NCBI RefSeq assembly: GCF_014636235.1
Contig: NZ_BMDZ01000021.1
Coordinates: 1-64,000, forward strand
Direction: 5' to 3'
Origin: Tistrella bauzanensis
GTDB lineage: Bacteria > Pseudomonadota > Alphaproteobacteria > Tistrellales > Tistrellaceae
DNA length: 64,000 nucleotides
Below the pieces are notes generated by a model that was given only the letters and a program-made list of their open reading frames with translations, was not told where the DNA came from and made no database searches. A program made the position numbers and the translations under genes. Shown piece after piece: positions 27,678 to 38,331 of the stretch (position 1 is its first letter; each line of letters starts with the position of its first letter).

Positions 27678-29657
27678 ATGCAACGGATGACGATCAATCC
27701 GCCGGTATTCTTCGGCGCCGCCTTCATCATTCTCGCCTTCGTGGTGTCAGGGGCGGTGATGCCCCAGACACTCGAATCATTCTTCTCTCTTCTACAGTCC
27801 GAAATCCTGTCGCGATTCGGCTGGTTCTACATCCTGTCGGTCTCGATCTTTGTCGGTGTCGCGCTGTTCATGGGCATCAGCCGCTTCGGCCGGCTGAAGC
27901 TGGGACCGGATGATTCGACGCCCGATTTCCGTTACACCTCGTGGGTGGCGATGTTGTTCGCGGCCGGCATGGGCATCGGGCTGATGTTCTTCGCGGTCGG
28001 CGAGCCGATGACCCATTTCAGCAGCCCGCCGGTGGTGGAACCGCGTTCCTTCGATGCCCAGCGCTCGGCGATGAACATCACCTTCTTCCATTGGGGCCTG
28101 CATGCCTGGGGAATCTATGCGATCGTCGGGCTGTCGCTGGCCTATTTCGGATACCGATATAATCTGCCGCTGACCATCCGCTCCGGCCTCTATCCGCTGC
28201 TGAAGGAACGGATCAACGGCCCGATCGGTCACGCGGTCGACATCTTCGCGATCTGCGGCACGGTGTTCGGCATTGCCACCTCGCTGGGTTTCGGCGTGCT
28301 TCAGATCAATGCCGGGCTCAACCATCTGACCGGGCTTGAGGTCTCGTCCACCGTTCAGGTGATCCTGATCGCGGGCGTCACCTGTGTGGCAACCGTGTCG
28401 GTGATCAGCGGCCTGGACCGCGGCGTGCGCATCCTCAGCGAAACCAATCTGGTGCTGGCGGTCACGCTGATGCTGTTCGTGCTCGCTGTCGGCCCCACCA
28501 CCTTTATCCTGCGGGCCTTCGTCCAGAATATCGGCATCTACCTGGACAATTTCCTGATCAAGAGCTTCAACCTCTATGCCTATGAGCCGCGGTCGTGGAT
28601 CGAATCCTGGACGCTGTTCTATTGGGCCTGGTGGATTTCCTGGTCGCCGTTTGTCGGCATGTTCATCGCCCGCATCTCGCGCGGGCGGACGGTGCGCGAA
28701 TTCGTGGTCGCGGTGCTGTTCGTGCCGTTGGGTTTCACCTTCCTGTGGATGACCGTGTTCGGCAACACGGCCATGTATATCGACACCATGGTCGCCGACG
28801 GCGCGCTGGCCGCGGCGGTGGCCGATGACCTGTCGGTGGCGCTGTTCCGCTTCCTGGAATATCTGCCGCTCAGCAGCGTCACCTCGGTGCTGGCGGTATT
28901 GCTGGTGACGGTGTTCTTCATCACCTCGTCGGATTCGGGCTCGATGGTGGTCGACACCATCGCCGCTGGTGGCGCCACCGACACGCCGGCGCTGCAACGC
29001 GTGTTCTGGTGCGCGATGGAGGGTGTGGTCGCGGCGGTGCTGCTGCTGGCGGGCGGGCTCTCGGCGCTTCAAACCGCCACCATCGCCAGCGCCCTGCCCT
29101 TCGCCGTGGTGATGCTGCTGCTGTGCTGGGGGCTGTTCCGGGGCATGACCGCCGATCTGGCCGGCATCTCGGCGCCCGCCGTGGTGGCGATGCCCGCGGT
29201 GGAGGTCGGCTGGAAGCGCCGGCTCGCCCATATCCTGCACACGCCCGACGAAGCCGACATCCGCCGCTTCATCGACACCACCGTCACCGAGGCGTTGACG
29301 GCGGTGGCGGCAGAGCTGGAGAAGAGCGGCCGCGCCGCCACCACCGAGCGCGATACGGATACCGGCATCGTCAGCCTGGTGGCGCCGGCCGAAGGTGTCC
29401 GCAACTTCCTCTATGGCGTCGGGCTCGCCTCCCACAAGCTGCCGGCGATGACCGTCATGGATGCCACGCGTCCGGAACTGCGGCATGAGGCACGCACCAT
29501 GTTCAGCGATGGCAGCCGTGGCTATGACGTCTATGGTCTGACCCGCGACCAGTTGATCGCCGATGTTCTGGTCCAGTTCGACCGTTATCAGACCCTGGTC
29601 CAGACCCCGCGCGCGGCGCTGTTCGCGGGCGCGCCGGAACAGGATCTGCCGGCCTGA
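27678..29657 (+). CDS. betT: BCCT-family betaine/choline transporter
   Basis: A 659-residue protein with twelve membrane segments. It has the BCCT motifs [17 protein letters not shown] near residue 100 and [20 protein letters not shown] near 310, which carry the substrate-binding tryptophan box. A long soluble C-terminal tail of about 150 residues follows the last helix, as in BetT, where it senses osmotic strength. It would take up choline or glycine betaine with sodium or protons. Substrate is not certain from sequence. It is a single gene, convergent with the DUF2000 gene. ATG 27687 three codons later is an alternative start. Confidence 0.92.
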   Translation: MQRMTINPPVFFGAAFIILAFVVSGAVMPQTLESFFSLLQSEILSRFGWFYILSVSIFVGVALFMGISRFGRLKLGPDDSTPDFRYTSWVAMLFAAGMGIGLMFFAVGEPMTHFSSPPVVEPRSFDAQRSAMNITFFHWGLHAWGIYAIVGLSLAYFGYRYNLPLTIRSGLYPLLKERINGPIGHAVDIFAICGTVFGIATSLGFGVLQINAGLNHLTGLEVSSTVQVILIAGVTCVATVSVISGLDRGVRILSETNLVLAVTLMLFVLAVGPTTFILRAFVQNIGIYLDNFLIKSFNLYAYEPRSWIESWTLFYWAWWISWSPFVGMFIARISRGRTVREFVVAVLFVPLGFTFLWMTVFGNTAMYIDTMVADGALAAAVADDLSVALFRFLEYLPLSSVTSVLAVLLVTVFFITSSDSGSMVVDTIAAGGATDTPALQRVFWCAMEGVVAAVLLLAGGLSALQTATIASALPFAVVMLLLCWGLFRGMTADLAGISAPAVVAMPAVEVGWKRRLAHILHTPDEADIRRFIDTTVTEALTAVAAELEKSGRAATTERDTDTGIVSLVAPAEGVRNFLYGVGLASHKLPAMTVMDATRPELRHEARTMFSDGSRGYDVYGLTRDQLIADVLVQFDRYQTLVQTPRAALFAGAPEQDLPA

Positions 29658-29693
29658 CCGGCCAGGCCCCAGCGCGCGCGGACGTCATGGGCC

Positions 29694-30167
29694 TCACGGG
29701 TGCATGCGCGCGCCCTTGGTGATCCGGTCGACCACGCGGCGCTCGGCGCGCAGGCCCAACCCCACCACCCGCGCGGTATCAGGGCCGTATTCGGCAAAAA
29801 CCGCGCGGTTCGCCGCATCATGGCCGGTGCTGAACATCTCCTCGATATACAGCGCCGTCGCCACGCCGCGTTCCAGGCTGCGACGGTGGATATTGGCCAT
29901 GGTCGCGGTATCCGCCGCCAGCACGATCACCGGCTGAACCGACAGGCTTGAATGAACATGGCCTGCGGCATCGCGATAGGGCGCGCCGATGATCTCGGGG
30001 TTGGCGCCGACCACGCCGCTCATCAGAAAGGCGGTCACGTTCAGCTTCTGCCACACCGCCAGATCCTCGCGGATCACCAGAGCGATCTTGGTGTCGAAGA
30101 CGGGTGCGCGCTCTGGGGCGGCATCGTTATTGGCAGGGGCATCGGGTGCAGGGGTCGCGGCAGTCAT
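29694..30167 (-). CDS. DUF2000 family protein
   Basis: A 157-residue protein that matches DUF2000 throughout: KIALVIREDLAVWQKLNVTA, PEIIGAPYRDAAG, and TGHDAANRAVFAEYG. The first 25 residues are Ala/Pro-rich and disordered. Members are small alpha/beta proteins of unknown function. The start codon overlaps the MarR stop (ATGA), so the two are translationally coupled, suggesting that the regulator controls this gene. No signal peptide is seen, so it should be cytoplasmic. Confidence 0.82.
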   Translation of the reverse strand: MTAATPAPDAPANNDAAPERAPVFDTKIALVIREDLAVWQKLNVTAFLMSGVVGANPEIIGAPYRDAAGHVHSSLSVQPVIVLAADTATMANIHRRSLERGVATALYIEEMFSTGHDAANRAVFAEYGPDTARVVGLGLRAERRVVDRITKGARMHP

Positions 30168-30607
30168 CGGCCGGTATGCTCCGGATCAGTGGGTGACAGG
30201 CCCGCAAGCTGGCGCAGCAGCGGCCACAGCCGCACGGCATCGGCGCCCAGCAACGCGCGGACATCCTGGTTGAGCGCCGCCATCTCGGCCTGCAACACCG
30301 GTCGCAGCGCCTCGGCCGCCGGTGTGGAAGACAGGCGGTTGACCCGGCGGTCGCGCGGATCGGGCCGGCGGACCACCAGCCCCTGCTTCACCAACCGCTC
30401 GATCACGCCGGTGGCGGTGGCACTGTCCAGCACCAGCCGCTGGCCGATCTCCACCCCGTTCAGGCCGTCATGCTCCCACAACACCTGAAGCACGGCATAT
30501 TGCACCGGGGTCACCCCATGGGGCGCCAGCCGGTCGCGTGCCGCCCGGCTCACCGCCTGCGCGGCCTTGCCGGTCAGAAAGCTGATGCAGTCCTCGATCC
30601 GATCCAT
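30164..30607 (-). CDS. MarR-family transcriptional regulator
   Basis: A 147-residue regulator with the MarR winged helix: TPVQYAVLQVLWEHDGLNG, the recognition helix around VLDSATATGVIERLVKQGLV, and the wing RRPDPRDRRVNRLSSTPA. It would bind DNA as a dimer. ATG 30607 is chosen because the long frame upstream is an out-of-family shadow. It overlaps DUF2000 by four bases. Between it and nnrU lies a 14-bp duplication (30686-30713). Ligand unknown. Confidence 0.92.
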   Translation of the reverse strand: MDRIEDCISFLTGKAAQAVSRAARDRLAPHGVTPVQYAVLQVLWEHDGLNGVEIGQRLVLDSATATGVIERLVKQGLVVRRPDPRDRRVNRLSSTPAAEALRPVLQAEMAALNQDVRALLGADAVRLWPLLRQLAGLSPTDPEHTGR

Positions 30608-30685
30608 GGCCGGAAGACTGGCATGCCTGTATCTCGCATACGAGTCATTTATCGGAAAAAACGGCCACGGCCCATGACCGCGGCC

Positions 30686-30713
30686 CCGTCTCAATACAAC
30701 CGTCTCAATACAA
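30686..30713. repeat. 14-bp tandem duplication at the nnrU stop
   Basis: CCGTCTCAATACAA occurs twice head-to-tail. The second copy contains the stop codon of nnrU; the first lies just downstream of it. Confidence 0.8.
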
Positions 30714-31394
30714 TGCCACCCCGGCGATATAGCGGTGGCCGGCGAACAGGGCCGCATAAACCGCCAGCGCCACCAGCCAGCGCCACCAGGCGATTTCGCC
30801 GAAGGCGCCCTTGGCGCGGCCGCTGAACATGGCGGCGAAAGGCACATAGGAACTGGTGGCGGTGAACATGGCCCACGACACCGGCACCGCGCGGCGCTTG
30901 CGCATCTCGATGAAGCGCGTGCCCACGAAACCGACCAGCAGGATCGTGCCGGCCAGGATGGTGGTGGCGGCATCGCCGTTGGCCAGGATATGGGCGACCG
31001 CCCAGATCATGATGCCCCACATCACCGGGTGGCGGGTGATCTTCAGCACGCCCACAGCCCGCATCGATCCGGGACCGCCGGTGTTGCCGTCACTGCCGGC
31101 CATGGTGGGGTTGCGCTGGGTCACGCCCAGCACCAGAAACAGCACCGACACCAGCATCAGCAGAAAGGCCAGATGCCGCGGGGCGCCGGTTCCGTCCCAC
31201 AACGGGATATAGGGCGCCGAGGCGTAGCCCCAGATCAGGATGCCCAGCGCGAAGATCGCCACCATCGAATAGGCGGCACGATACGGGCCTTCCTCCAGCG
31301 ACCGCACCAGACCGGCGCGCACCGATGGTATGCCCGGTACCAGATGCGTGATCGCGAACAGCGCCGCGCCGATGGCGAGACCGATAAGTTCCAT
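30705..31394 (-). CDS. nnrU: NnrU family membrane protein
   Basis: A 229-residue protein with six or seven membrane helices. The start MELIGLAIGAALFAITHLVP, the internal ITRHPVMWGIMIWAVAHILA and the C-terminal SYVPFAAMFSGRAKG region match NnrU, linked in Rhodobacter to nitrite/nitric oxide metabolism. The role is not understood, and many bacteria without denitrification carry homologues; no denitrification genes are nearby. The HP-x(6)-A-x-A-H pattern resembles isoprenylcysteine methyltransferase-like membrane enzymes, which is an alternative. Confidence 0.85.
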   Translation of the reverse strand: MELIGLAIGAALFAITHLVPGIPSVRAGLVRSLEEGPYRAAYSMVAIFALGILIWGYASAPYIPLWDGTGAPRHLAFLLMLVSVLFLVLGVTQRNPTMAGSDGNTGGPGSMRAVGVLKITRHPVMWGIMIWAVAHILANGDAATTILAGTILLVGFVGTRFIEMRKRRAVPVSWAMFTATSSYVPFAAMFSGRAKGAFGEIAWWRWLVALAVYAALFAGHRYIAGVALY

Positions 31395-31546
31395 TGTGAT
31401 GAGACCTTCCCCGCCTTTTCCCCGACGCCAGCATGACCGGGACCGGCCCCGGGTTCAATCCCGCATCATGACAGCGGGGCCGGGGCTGGCCCGACCGGTG
31501 CAGGCCGGGAGAGATCGGGGCCGGAGACGCGCAGTTGGCGGCAGGA

Positions 31547-31912
31547 TCAGAACATGTTCAGTTCCAGCCGGGCATCCTCGCTCATCAGTTCGGGCGTCCA
31601 TGGCGGATCCCAGACCACCTCGACCGTCACATCCGACAGCCGGCCAATGTCGCGGACCTTGGTCTCGATCTCCACCGGCAGGCTTTCGGCCACCGGGCAC
31701 ATCGGCGAGGTCAGGGTCATCCGGATATAGGCCTGATCGCCGCCGTCGATCCGTACCTCGTAGATCAGGCCCAGATCATAGATGTTCACAGGGATTTCGG
31801 GATCATAGCAGCTGCGCAGCACGTCGATGACCGCCGTTTCGAGGTCGCCGGTGCCGACGTCGCCGCCGGTCTGTGTACCACCGCTGTGGATGGTCGAGGT
31901 GTTTTCGGTCAT
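31547..31912 (-). CDS. sufT: SUF maturation protein SufT (MIP18/DUF59 family)
   Basis: A 121-residue protein with an N-terminal Thr/Gly-rich tail and the DUF59 domain: SCYDPEIPVNIYDLGLIYEV, then LTSPMCPVAESLPVEI with the conserved Cys. MIP18-like proteins help deliver iron-sulfur clusters to target proteins. It is the last gene of the SUF operon, separated from sufU by 128 bases with an 18-bp duplication. Length and motifs are standard. Confidence 0.92.
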   Translation of the reverse strand: MTENTSTIHSGGTQTGGDVGTGDLETAVIDVLRSCYDPEIPVNIYDLGLIYEVRIDGGDQAYIRMTLTSPMCPVAESLPVEIETKVRDIGRLSDVTVEVVWDPPWTPELMSEDARLELNMF

Positions 31913-31933
31913 GTCGCCTGCTTCCGTTCAAAA

Positions 31934-31975
31934 CCCGTCGTCATCACGTTGCCCGTCGTCATCACGTTGCCCGTC
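31934..31975. repeat. 18-bp tandem duplication between sufU and sufT
   Basis: Two perfect copies of CCCGTCGTCATCACGTTG are followed by six bases of a third. It lies in the short gap between sufU and sufT, close to the sufT start. Confidence 0.85.
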
Positions 31976-32040
31976 TGCGCGGGCTTGTCTGGTGTGGTCG
32001 GGCGCACCGCATGCCGGTATCGGCGGCCCGTCCTGTCCAC

Positions 32041-32529
32041 TCATTCGGTGCTGACACCACCACCGCCACCGCCCAGCGCCCTGGCCAGCGTGTGCCAGGG
32101 CAGGGTCGCGCATTTCACCCGGCTGGGGAATTCACGCACGCCCCCCAGCGCCGCCAGCACGCCCAGCACCGCCTCGACCTCCGGGTCGTCCAGCGCCCGT
32201 GGATCGGTGCCGGTCACCAGATCGCGAAACCGGGTGAACAGGCTCGCGATCTCGTCGCGGCTCCGGCCCAGCACCGCATCGGTCATCATCGACGCCGAGG
32301 CGGTCGAAATGGCGCAGCCCCGGCCCTTGAAGGCGATCGCCGCCACCCGGTCGCCATCCATCCGCAGATCCACGGTCACCTCGTCGCCACAGAGCGGGTT
32401 GTGACCATGGGCCGTGGCATCGGCCGGATCCAGCCGGCCGGCATGGTGCGGGTTGCGGTTATGGTCCAGGATCACCTGCTGATACAGCAGGCGCAGATCG
32501 TCATCCAGTGCGGCAGCATCGGCCGGCAT
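32041..32529 (-). CDS. sufU: Iron-sulfur scaffold / sulfur transfer protein SufU
   Basis: A 162-residue IscU-like protein. The conserved ligands are Cys47 and Asp49 (NPLCGD), Cys72 (GRGCAIS) and Cys140 (RVKCATLPWHT). SufU accepts persulfide sulfur from SufS and passes it to SufB. A Gly-rich tail ends the protein. It starts 15 bases after sufS, so it is in the same transcript. The insert between the second and third cysteines is the SufU-type rather than the IscU-type, which agrees with the neighbourhood. Confidence 0.93.
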   Translation of the reverse strand: MPADAAALDDDLRLLYQQVILDHNRNPHHAGRLDPADATAHGHNPLCGDEVTVDLRMDGDRVAAIAFKGRGCAISTASASMMTDAVLGRSRDEIASLFTRFRDLVTGTDPRALDDPEVEAVLGVLAALGGVREFPSRVKCATLPWHTLARALGGGGGGVSTE

Positions 32530-32544
32530 CGCGGCGGTCCTTCC

Positions 32545-33789
32545 TCAGCCCATGAACTTCACGACCTTGCGCAGGCCGTCGACCAGAGCATCCACTTCGT
32601 CCCGGGTGTTGTACATGCCGAACGATGCCCGCGCCGTCGCCGGCACGCCGAAGCGCACCATCAGCGGCTGGGTGCAGTGATGGCCGGTGCGCACCGCCAC
32701 GCCCTGCTGGTCAAGAATGGTGCCGATGTCATGCGGGTGGATGCCGTCGATGGTGAACGACACCACCCCGGCCTTGTCGCGCGCCTCGCCGATGATCTTC
32801 AGCCGGTTGATCTCGCACAGTCGTTCATGGGCATAGGCGGTCAGGTCGTGTTCATGGGCCGCGATCGCGCCCACGCCGATGCCCGCGATATAATCCAGCG
32901 CGGCCGCAAAGCCGATCGCACCCACGATATGCGGGGTGCCGGCCTCGAATTTCGCCGGCGGCTCGGCATAGGTGGTCTTCTCGAAGGTCACCGTCTCGAT
33001 CATATCGCCACCGCCCTGCCAGGGCGGCATCGCCTTCAGCAGCGGCAGCTTGCCATACAGCACGCCGAAGCCGGTCGGGCCATAGGCCTTATGCGACGAC
33101 ATGGCATAGAAATCGGCATCCAGCGCCTGCACGTCCACCGCCAGATGCGGCAGCGCCTGGGCGCCGTCGATCACCGCGATCGCACCCACCTTGTGGGCGG
33201 CCTCGATCATTCGCCGCACCGGCAGGATGGTGCCCAGCGCGTTCGAGACATGCGCCACCGCCATCACCTTCACCCGGCGGCTGGAAATCAGCCGGTCGAA
33301 GGCATCCTGATCCACCTCGCCCCGGTCATCCACCGGCGCCACCACAAGCCGCGCGCCGGTGGTCTCGGCGATCATCTGCCAGGGCACGATGTTGGAGTGG
33401 TGTTCCAGATGGGTGATCAGGATTTCGTCGCCGGCGCGGAGATTGGCCCGGCCCCAGCAATGCGCGACCAGATTGATGCTCTCGGTCGTGCCACGGGTGA
33501 AGACGATCTCATTGGTCGAGGCGGCATTGATCCAGGCCCGCACAGTCTCGCGCGCCGCCTCATAGCCCTGCGTGGCCTTTTCCGACAGGTAGTGGACGCC
33601 GCGATGGACGTTGGCATAACCGGTCTCATACACCGCCCGTTCGGCATCCAGCACCTGCCGCGGCTTCTGCGACGAGGCGGCGTTGTCCAGATAGACCAGC
33701 GGCTTGCCGCGCACCTGGGTCGCCAGGATCGGGAAATCGGCGCGGATCCGCGCCACGTCATACAAGGGTCGTGTGGTCTGGTCGGTCAT
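32545..33789 (-). CDS. sufS: Cysteine desulfurase SufS
   Basis: A 414-residue class-V aminotransferase-fold enzyme of the group II desulfurases. The PLP lysine is Lys234 in SSHKAYGPTG and the catalytic cysteine is Cys372 in RTGHHCTQP. It takes sulfur from cysteine, leaving alanine and a persulfide, which goes to SufU. The N-terminal YLDNAASSQKPRQV is typical. It overlaps the sufD stop by four bases. Selenocysteine lyase has the same fold, but the operon makes SufS clear. Confidence 0.96.
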   Translation of the reverse strand: MTDQTTRPLYDVARIRADFPILATQVRGKPLVYLDNAASSQKPRQVLDAERAVYETGYANVHRGVHYLSEKATQGYEAARETVRAWINAASTNEIVFTRGTTESINLVAHCWGRANLRAGDEILITHLEHHSNIVPWQMIAETTGARLVVAPVDDRGEVDQDAFDRLISSRRVKVMAVAHVSNALGTILPVRRMIEAAHKVGAIAVIDGAQALPHLAVDVQALDADFYAMSSHKAYGPTGFGVLYGKLPLLKAMPPWQGGGDMIETVTFEKTTYAEPPAKFEAGTPHIVGAIGFAAALDYIAGIGVGAIAAHEHDLTAYAHERLCEINRLKIIGEARDKAGVVSFTIDGIHPHDIGTILDQQGVAVRTGHHCTQPLMVRFGVPATARASFGMYNTRDEVDALVDGLRKVVKFMG

Positions 33790-35138
33790 GACGCTGTCGC
33801 CTCCTTCACGACCGCGTCGGTCAGCACGGTCTGGGCCATGTGGCGGTCGACCCAGCCCGAGACCTGCTCACGGAAGGCCTCGAATGGCAGGCGGTCGACA
33901 ATCTCTTCAGCGAAGGCGCGGGTCAGGATCCGCCGGCCCTCGGCGGCATCCAGGCCGCGGCTTTGCAGATAAAACAGCTCCTGCTCGGAAATCGCGCCGA
34001 CGGTGGCGCCGTGGGCGCATTTCACCTCGTCGGCATGGATCTCCAGTTCCGGCTTGGGCAGGATTTCGGCGGTGCGCGATGCCAGCAGGTTGCGGCTCGA
34101 CATCGACGCATCGGTGCCGACGGCGCCGGGCAGCACATGCACGCGCCCGCAGAAGATGCCGCGCGCGCGGCCACCGGCGACCCCCTTCCAGGTCTGCGAC
34201 AGCCGGCCGTCGCGGTGGCGGTGCTCGACATTGGACCGGGTGTCGGTCTGCTGTTCGGCGCCGATCGCGAACAGCCCGTCCAGGGTCGCCGCCGCCCCGC
34301 GCCCGTCCAGCATCACATCGATGCCATGGCGCGACAGCCGGGCGCCCAGATCGATCTGGATCACGTTCAGCGTGGCATCACCGGCGACCGAGGCCGCCAG
34401 CCGGTCGATATGGAACGCCGTCTCGCCGCTGGTCTGCAACCGGATCAGGTCCAGCCGGGCGCCACGCGCCAGCCGGATCTCGATCACCGCGTTGACGAAG
34501 GCGGTCTCACCTGCCAGGCCCCGCCAGTGCTCGATCACCGTGGCGCGGGCATTCTCGGCCAGATCGATCACGATCCGGGGTTGCGCCACCACGGGGGTGC
34601 GCGGGCTCAGCGCGTGGTGCAGCAGATGCACCGGGCGGGACAGTTCAACCCCGCGCGGCACGATCACCGCCGCGCCATCGGCCAGCGCCGCCTGATTGAG
34701 TGCGGCAAAGCCATCGGCATCATCACGGGCGATCCGGCCCAGCACCGGCTCGATGCGGTCTGCGTCTCCGGCAATCGCGTCGGCCAGACCCGACACCCGG
34801 ACCCCCTCGGGCAGATCCCCCACCGCCGACAGATCGGCGGAAAATCGGCCATTGACCATGGTGATCCGGTCGCAATCGATGCCCTTGGGCACGATCGGCA
34901 TCAGATGCGCCCAGGTCAGCATCGGCACGGCGCCCTCGCCGGCCGTGAAGCTCTGGCCATAGAGCGCGTTCAGCCGCAGGTTCCGCCAGTCCTCGGCACG
35001 CGGGGTCGGCAGGCCCAGCGAGCGGAAGCCGTCGCGGCCCCGGGCGCGCAGCGCTTCCAGCCAGTCGGGGCCACCGTGATGGCCCTGGGCCGCGATCAGC
35101 ATGTCCAGCTTGTCAGGGGTGGCATCCAGAACCGCCAT
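33786..35138 (-). CDS. sufD: Fe-S cluster assembly protein SufD
   Basis: A 450-residue subunit that joins SufB and the SufC ATPase in the SufBCD scaffold. The N-terminal part (PTPRAEDWRNLRLNALYG) and the beta-helical core end in the conserved C-terminal block VKCAHGATVGAISEQELFYL, then QSRGLDAAEGRRILTRAFAE. ATG 35138 is chosen since it lies five bases after sufC, and the upstream extension of the open frame has no family match. SufB and SufD are paralogues; here the shorter one without the SufB N-terminus is SufD. Confidence 0.94.
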   Translation of the reverse strand: MAVLDATPDKLDMLIAAQGHHGGPDWLEALRARGRDGFRSLGLPTPRAEDWRNLRLNALYGQSFTAGEGAVPMLTWAHLMPIVPKGIDCDRITMVNGRFSADLSAVGDLPEGVRVSGLADAIAGDADRIEPVLGRIARDDADGFAALNQAALADGAAVIVPRGVELSRPVHLLHHALSPRTPVVAQPRIVIDLAENARATVIEHWRGLAGETAFVNAVIEIRLARGARLDLIRLQTSGETAFHIDRLAASVAGDATLNVIQIDLGARLSRHGIDVMLDGRGAAATLDGLFAIGAEQQTDTRSNVEHRHRDGRLSQTWKGVAGGRARGIFCGRVHVLPGAVGTDASMSSRNLLASRTAEILPKPELEIHADEVKCAHGATVGAISEQELFYLQSRGLDAAEGRRILTRAFAEEIVDRLPFEAFREQVSGWVDRHMAQTVLTDAVVKEATAS

Positions 35139-35142
35139 GGTC

Positions 35143-35901
<759 letters not shown>

Positions 35902-36020
35902 AGTGTCCTCGAACAAGGTCGTCAGGCCGGCGGCGGGCGCCGGCACGGGTCAAAAACTGGCAGCGCCTGGGCGCGGGCCGGATCGGATGGGCGTAATATC
36001 GGGCGGAGCGGGCGCCGGCC

Positions 36021-37478
36021 TCAGCCGACGCTGCCCTCCAGCGTGATGCCCAGCAGCTTCTGCGCCTCGACCGCGAACTCCATCGGCAATTCCTTCAGCA
36101 CGTCCTTGCAGAAGCCGTTGATGATCATCGACACGGCATCCTCGGCCGACAGCCCGCGCTGCATCAGATAGAACAGCTGATCGTCGCTGATCTTCGAGGT
36201 CGTGGCCTCGTGCTCCACCTGTGCCGTCGGGTTGCGGCTCTCGATATAGGGGAAGGTGTGCGCGCCGCAATCGGGGCCCAGCAACAGGCTGTCGCACTGG
36301 GTATAGTTGCGCGCGCCCTCGGCGCCCTTCTGCATCCGCACCAGACCGCGATAGGTGTTCTGGCCGCGGCCGGCGGAAATCCCCTTCGAGATGATCGTGC
36401 TGCGGGTGTTGCGGCCGATATGGATCATCTTGGTGCCGGTATCGGCCTGCTGGGCGTTGTTCGCCACCGCAACCGAATAGAACTCGCCGATCGAGTTGTC
36501 ACCCTGCAGGATCACGCTGGGATACTTCCAGGTGATCGCCGATCCGGTCTCGACCTGGGTCCACGAGATCTTCGAATTGGCGCCGCGGCAGGCACCGCGC
36601 TTGGTGACATAGTTCAGAATGCCACCCCGGCCCTCGGCATCGCCCGGGTACCAGTTCTGGACCGTCGAGTACTTGATCTCGGCGTCCTTCATCGCGACCA
36701 GTTCCACCACCGCCGCATGTAGCTGGTTCTCGTCGCGCATCGGTGCCGTGCAGCCCTCCAGATAGCTGACATAGGCGCCTTCCTCGGCGATGATCAGCGT
36801 CCGTTCGAACTGGCCGGTCCCGGCGGTGTTGATGCGGAAATAGGTCGACAGCTCCATCGGGCAGCGCACGCCCTTGGGCACGTAGACGAAGGTGCCGTCC
36901 GAGAACACGGCGGCGTTCATGGCGGCATAGAAGTTGTCGCCAACCGGCACCACCGAGCCCATATACTTCTGGACCAGCTCGGGATATTCGCGCACCGCCT
37001 CGGAGAACGAGCAGAAGATGATGCCCATCTCCTTGAGCTTGCCCTTGTAGGTGGTGGCCACCGACACGCTGTCGAGCACGGCATCGACCGCGACATTCGA
37101 CACGCCGGCCAGAAGCTCCTGTTCCTTCAGCGGGATGCCCAGACGTTCATAGATCTTCAGCAGTTCCGGGTCGACCTCGTCCAGGCTCTGCGGCCCGTCG
37201 GTCTTCGGCTTCGGAGCCGAATAATAGATGATCGATTGAAAATCGAGCTTGGGCTTCTTCAGGAAAGCCCAGTCGGGCTCTTCCATCGCCAGCCATGTCT
37301 TGTAAGCCTTCAACCGCCAGTCAAGCATGAACGCGGGTTCCTGCTTCTTGGCGGAAATCACGCGGATGACGCTCTCGTCGAGTCCAGGCGGCACGTTGTC
37401 CGCGTCGATATCGACGTGAAATCCTTCCGCGTACTCCCGGGCGACCAGCGCCTCGACTGCGTTCTTGCTCGTCATCAC
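36021..37478 (-). CDS. sufB: Fe-S cluster assembly scaffold protein SufB
   Basis: A 485-residue scaffold subunit on which clusters form. It begins with the SufB-type N-terminus ([20 protein letters not shown]) and [18 protein letters not shown], then [20 protein letters not shown], the ribbon containing the conserved cysteine, and ends with [20 protein letters not shown]. Length is normal. It is the first structural gene of sufB-C-D-S-U-T and follows the Rrf2 regulator. The 238 bases between them carry a 61-bp duplication with palindromes, annotated separately. Confidence 0.96.
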   Translation of the reverse strand: MMTSKNAVEALVAREYAEGFHVDIDADNVPPGLDESVIRVISAKKQEPAFMLDWRLKAYKTWLAMEEPDWAFLKKPKLDFQSIIYYSAPKPKTDGPQSLDEVDPELLKIYERLGIPLKEQELLAGVSNVAVDAVLDSVSVATTYKGKLKEMGIIFCSFSEAVREYPELVQKYMGSVVPVGDNFYAAMNAAVFSDGTFVYVPKGVRCPMELSTYFRINTAGTGQFERTLIIAEEGAYVSYLEGCTAPMRDENQLHAAVVELVAMKDAEIKYSTVQNWYPGDAEGRGGILNYVTKRGACRGANSKISWTQVETGSAITWKYPSVILQGDNSIGEFYSVAVANNAQQADTGTKMIHIGRNTRSTIISKGISAGRGQNTYRGLVRMQKGAEGARNYTQCDSLLLGPDCGAHTFPYIESRNPTAQVEHEATTSKISDDQLFYLMQRGLSAEDAVSMIINGFCKDVLKELPMEFAVEAQKLLGITLEGSVG

Positions 37479-37543
37479 TCGTCCTCCGCGCGCCCGTTCG
37501 TTTGTGCCGGCCCGTCATCGGGCCGCGGGTCGTCGCACCTAGA

Positions 37544-37660
37544 GAGCAGATCCTGATCAGATGGACCCACCTGATCAGGTGAAGATGCTCGTTAAACCAG
37601 TCCCGAGCAGATCCTGATCAGATGGACCCACCTGACCGGATGAAGATGCTCGTTCAAACA
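37544..37660 (-). promoter_or_regulatory. Duplicated 61-bp palindromic region before sufB (candidate operator)
   Basis: Two near-identical copies with a 61-base period start at 37544 and 37605. In the first copy the 8-bp palindrome CTGATCAG occurs at 37553-37560 and 37571-37578, centres 18 bases apart. In the second copy it is present at 37614-37621 and degenerate (CTGACCGG) at 37632-37639. The block lies about 65 bases before the sufB start and after the Rrf2 gene, as expected for an operator of a Suf regulator. The function is inferred. Confidence 0.6.
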
Positions 37661-37716
37661 GATCTCGTCTCGTCACCACCGGCCAGAGGGCCCGCGGCCA
37701 ATCTCGTCCCGGCTCC

Positions 37717-38163
37717 TCACACCGCAGCCTCGGCCAGGATCGGCACCTCCGGCGCCACCGGGGTGTCGAGCGCCATATCGGCCAGGCTGATACCTTCCAG
37801 CGCGCGGGTGATGGCCCGGTTGATCCGGATCCAGTTGCCGCGGGTCTGGCAGACGCTTTCCTGTCGGCAGGCGCCGGGATGTTCGATGCATTCCATGATC
37901 GCCACCGGCCCTTCCAGGCTCTCGACGATGTCGACGACCCGGATCTCGGCCGCGGGCCGCGCCAGACGATAGCCGCCATGCGCGCCGCGATGCGAGATCA
38001 GCAGCCCGTCGCGCGCCAGGGTCTTGGCCAGCTTCGCGACCGTGGGCGCCGGGATGTTCAGCTCATCGGCAAGCTCCGTCACCCGGTGGACCCGGTCGGG
38101 CGCATGGGCGATGTGGGTGAGCACCACGATGCCATAGTCGGTCAGTTTGGCGATTTTAAGCAT
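37717..38163 (-). CDS. Rrf2-family SUF system regulator
   Basis: A 148-residue Rrf2 protein. It has the winged helix MLKIAKLTDYGIVVLTHIAH, the recognition part NIPAPTVAKLAKTLARDGLL and the RGAHGGYRLARP wing, and the three cysteines Cys92, Cys99 and Cys105 of the cluster-binding loop, close to the IscR set. Such proteins sense Fe-S status and control suf genes. ATG 38163 fits the family start. It lies just before sufB on the same strand. It is like the SufR-type regulator of Xanthomonas, and differs from RirA and IscR in overall sequence. Confidence 0.92.
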   Translation of the reverse strand: MLKIAKLTDYGIVVLTHIAHAPDRVHRVTELADELNIPAPTVAKLAKTLARDGLLISHRGAHGGYRLARPAAEIRVVDIVESLEGPVAIMECIEHPGACRQESVCQTRGNWIRINRAITRALEGISLADMALDTPVAPEVPILAEAAV

Positions 38164-38285
38164 CGAGCCATCTTGAGCGGGGTGAACCAGCGAGCGGGGT
38201 GAGCCGGAAGCCACGGCCATGCAATCAGGACCGCACAAGTCCTATATCGGTGAAACCCCCGCGGATGGCAAGGCCAATCGACGCG

Positions 38286-38312
38286 AAAAAGCCCGGCGCC
38301 GCCGGGAAAAAA
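38286..38312. terminator. Bidirectional rho-independent terminator
   Basis: CCCGGC-GCC-GCCGGG forms a hairpin with five A on the left and six A on the right. On the minus strand it ends in a T run about 20 bases after the heparinase-like gene stop, separating that gene from the suf regulator. Confidence 0.75.
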
Positions 38313-38331
38313 TCCGGACCGGCGGCCGGAT

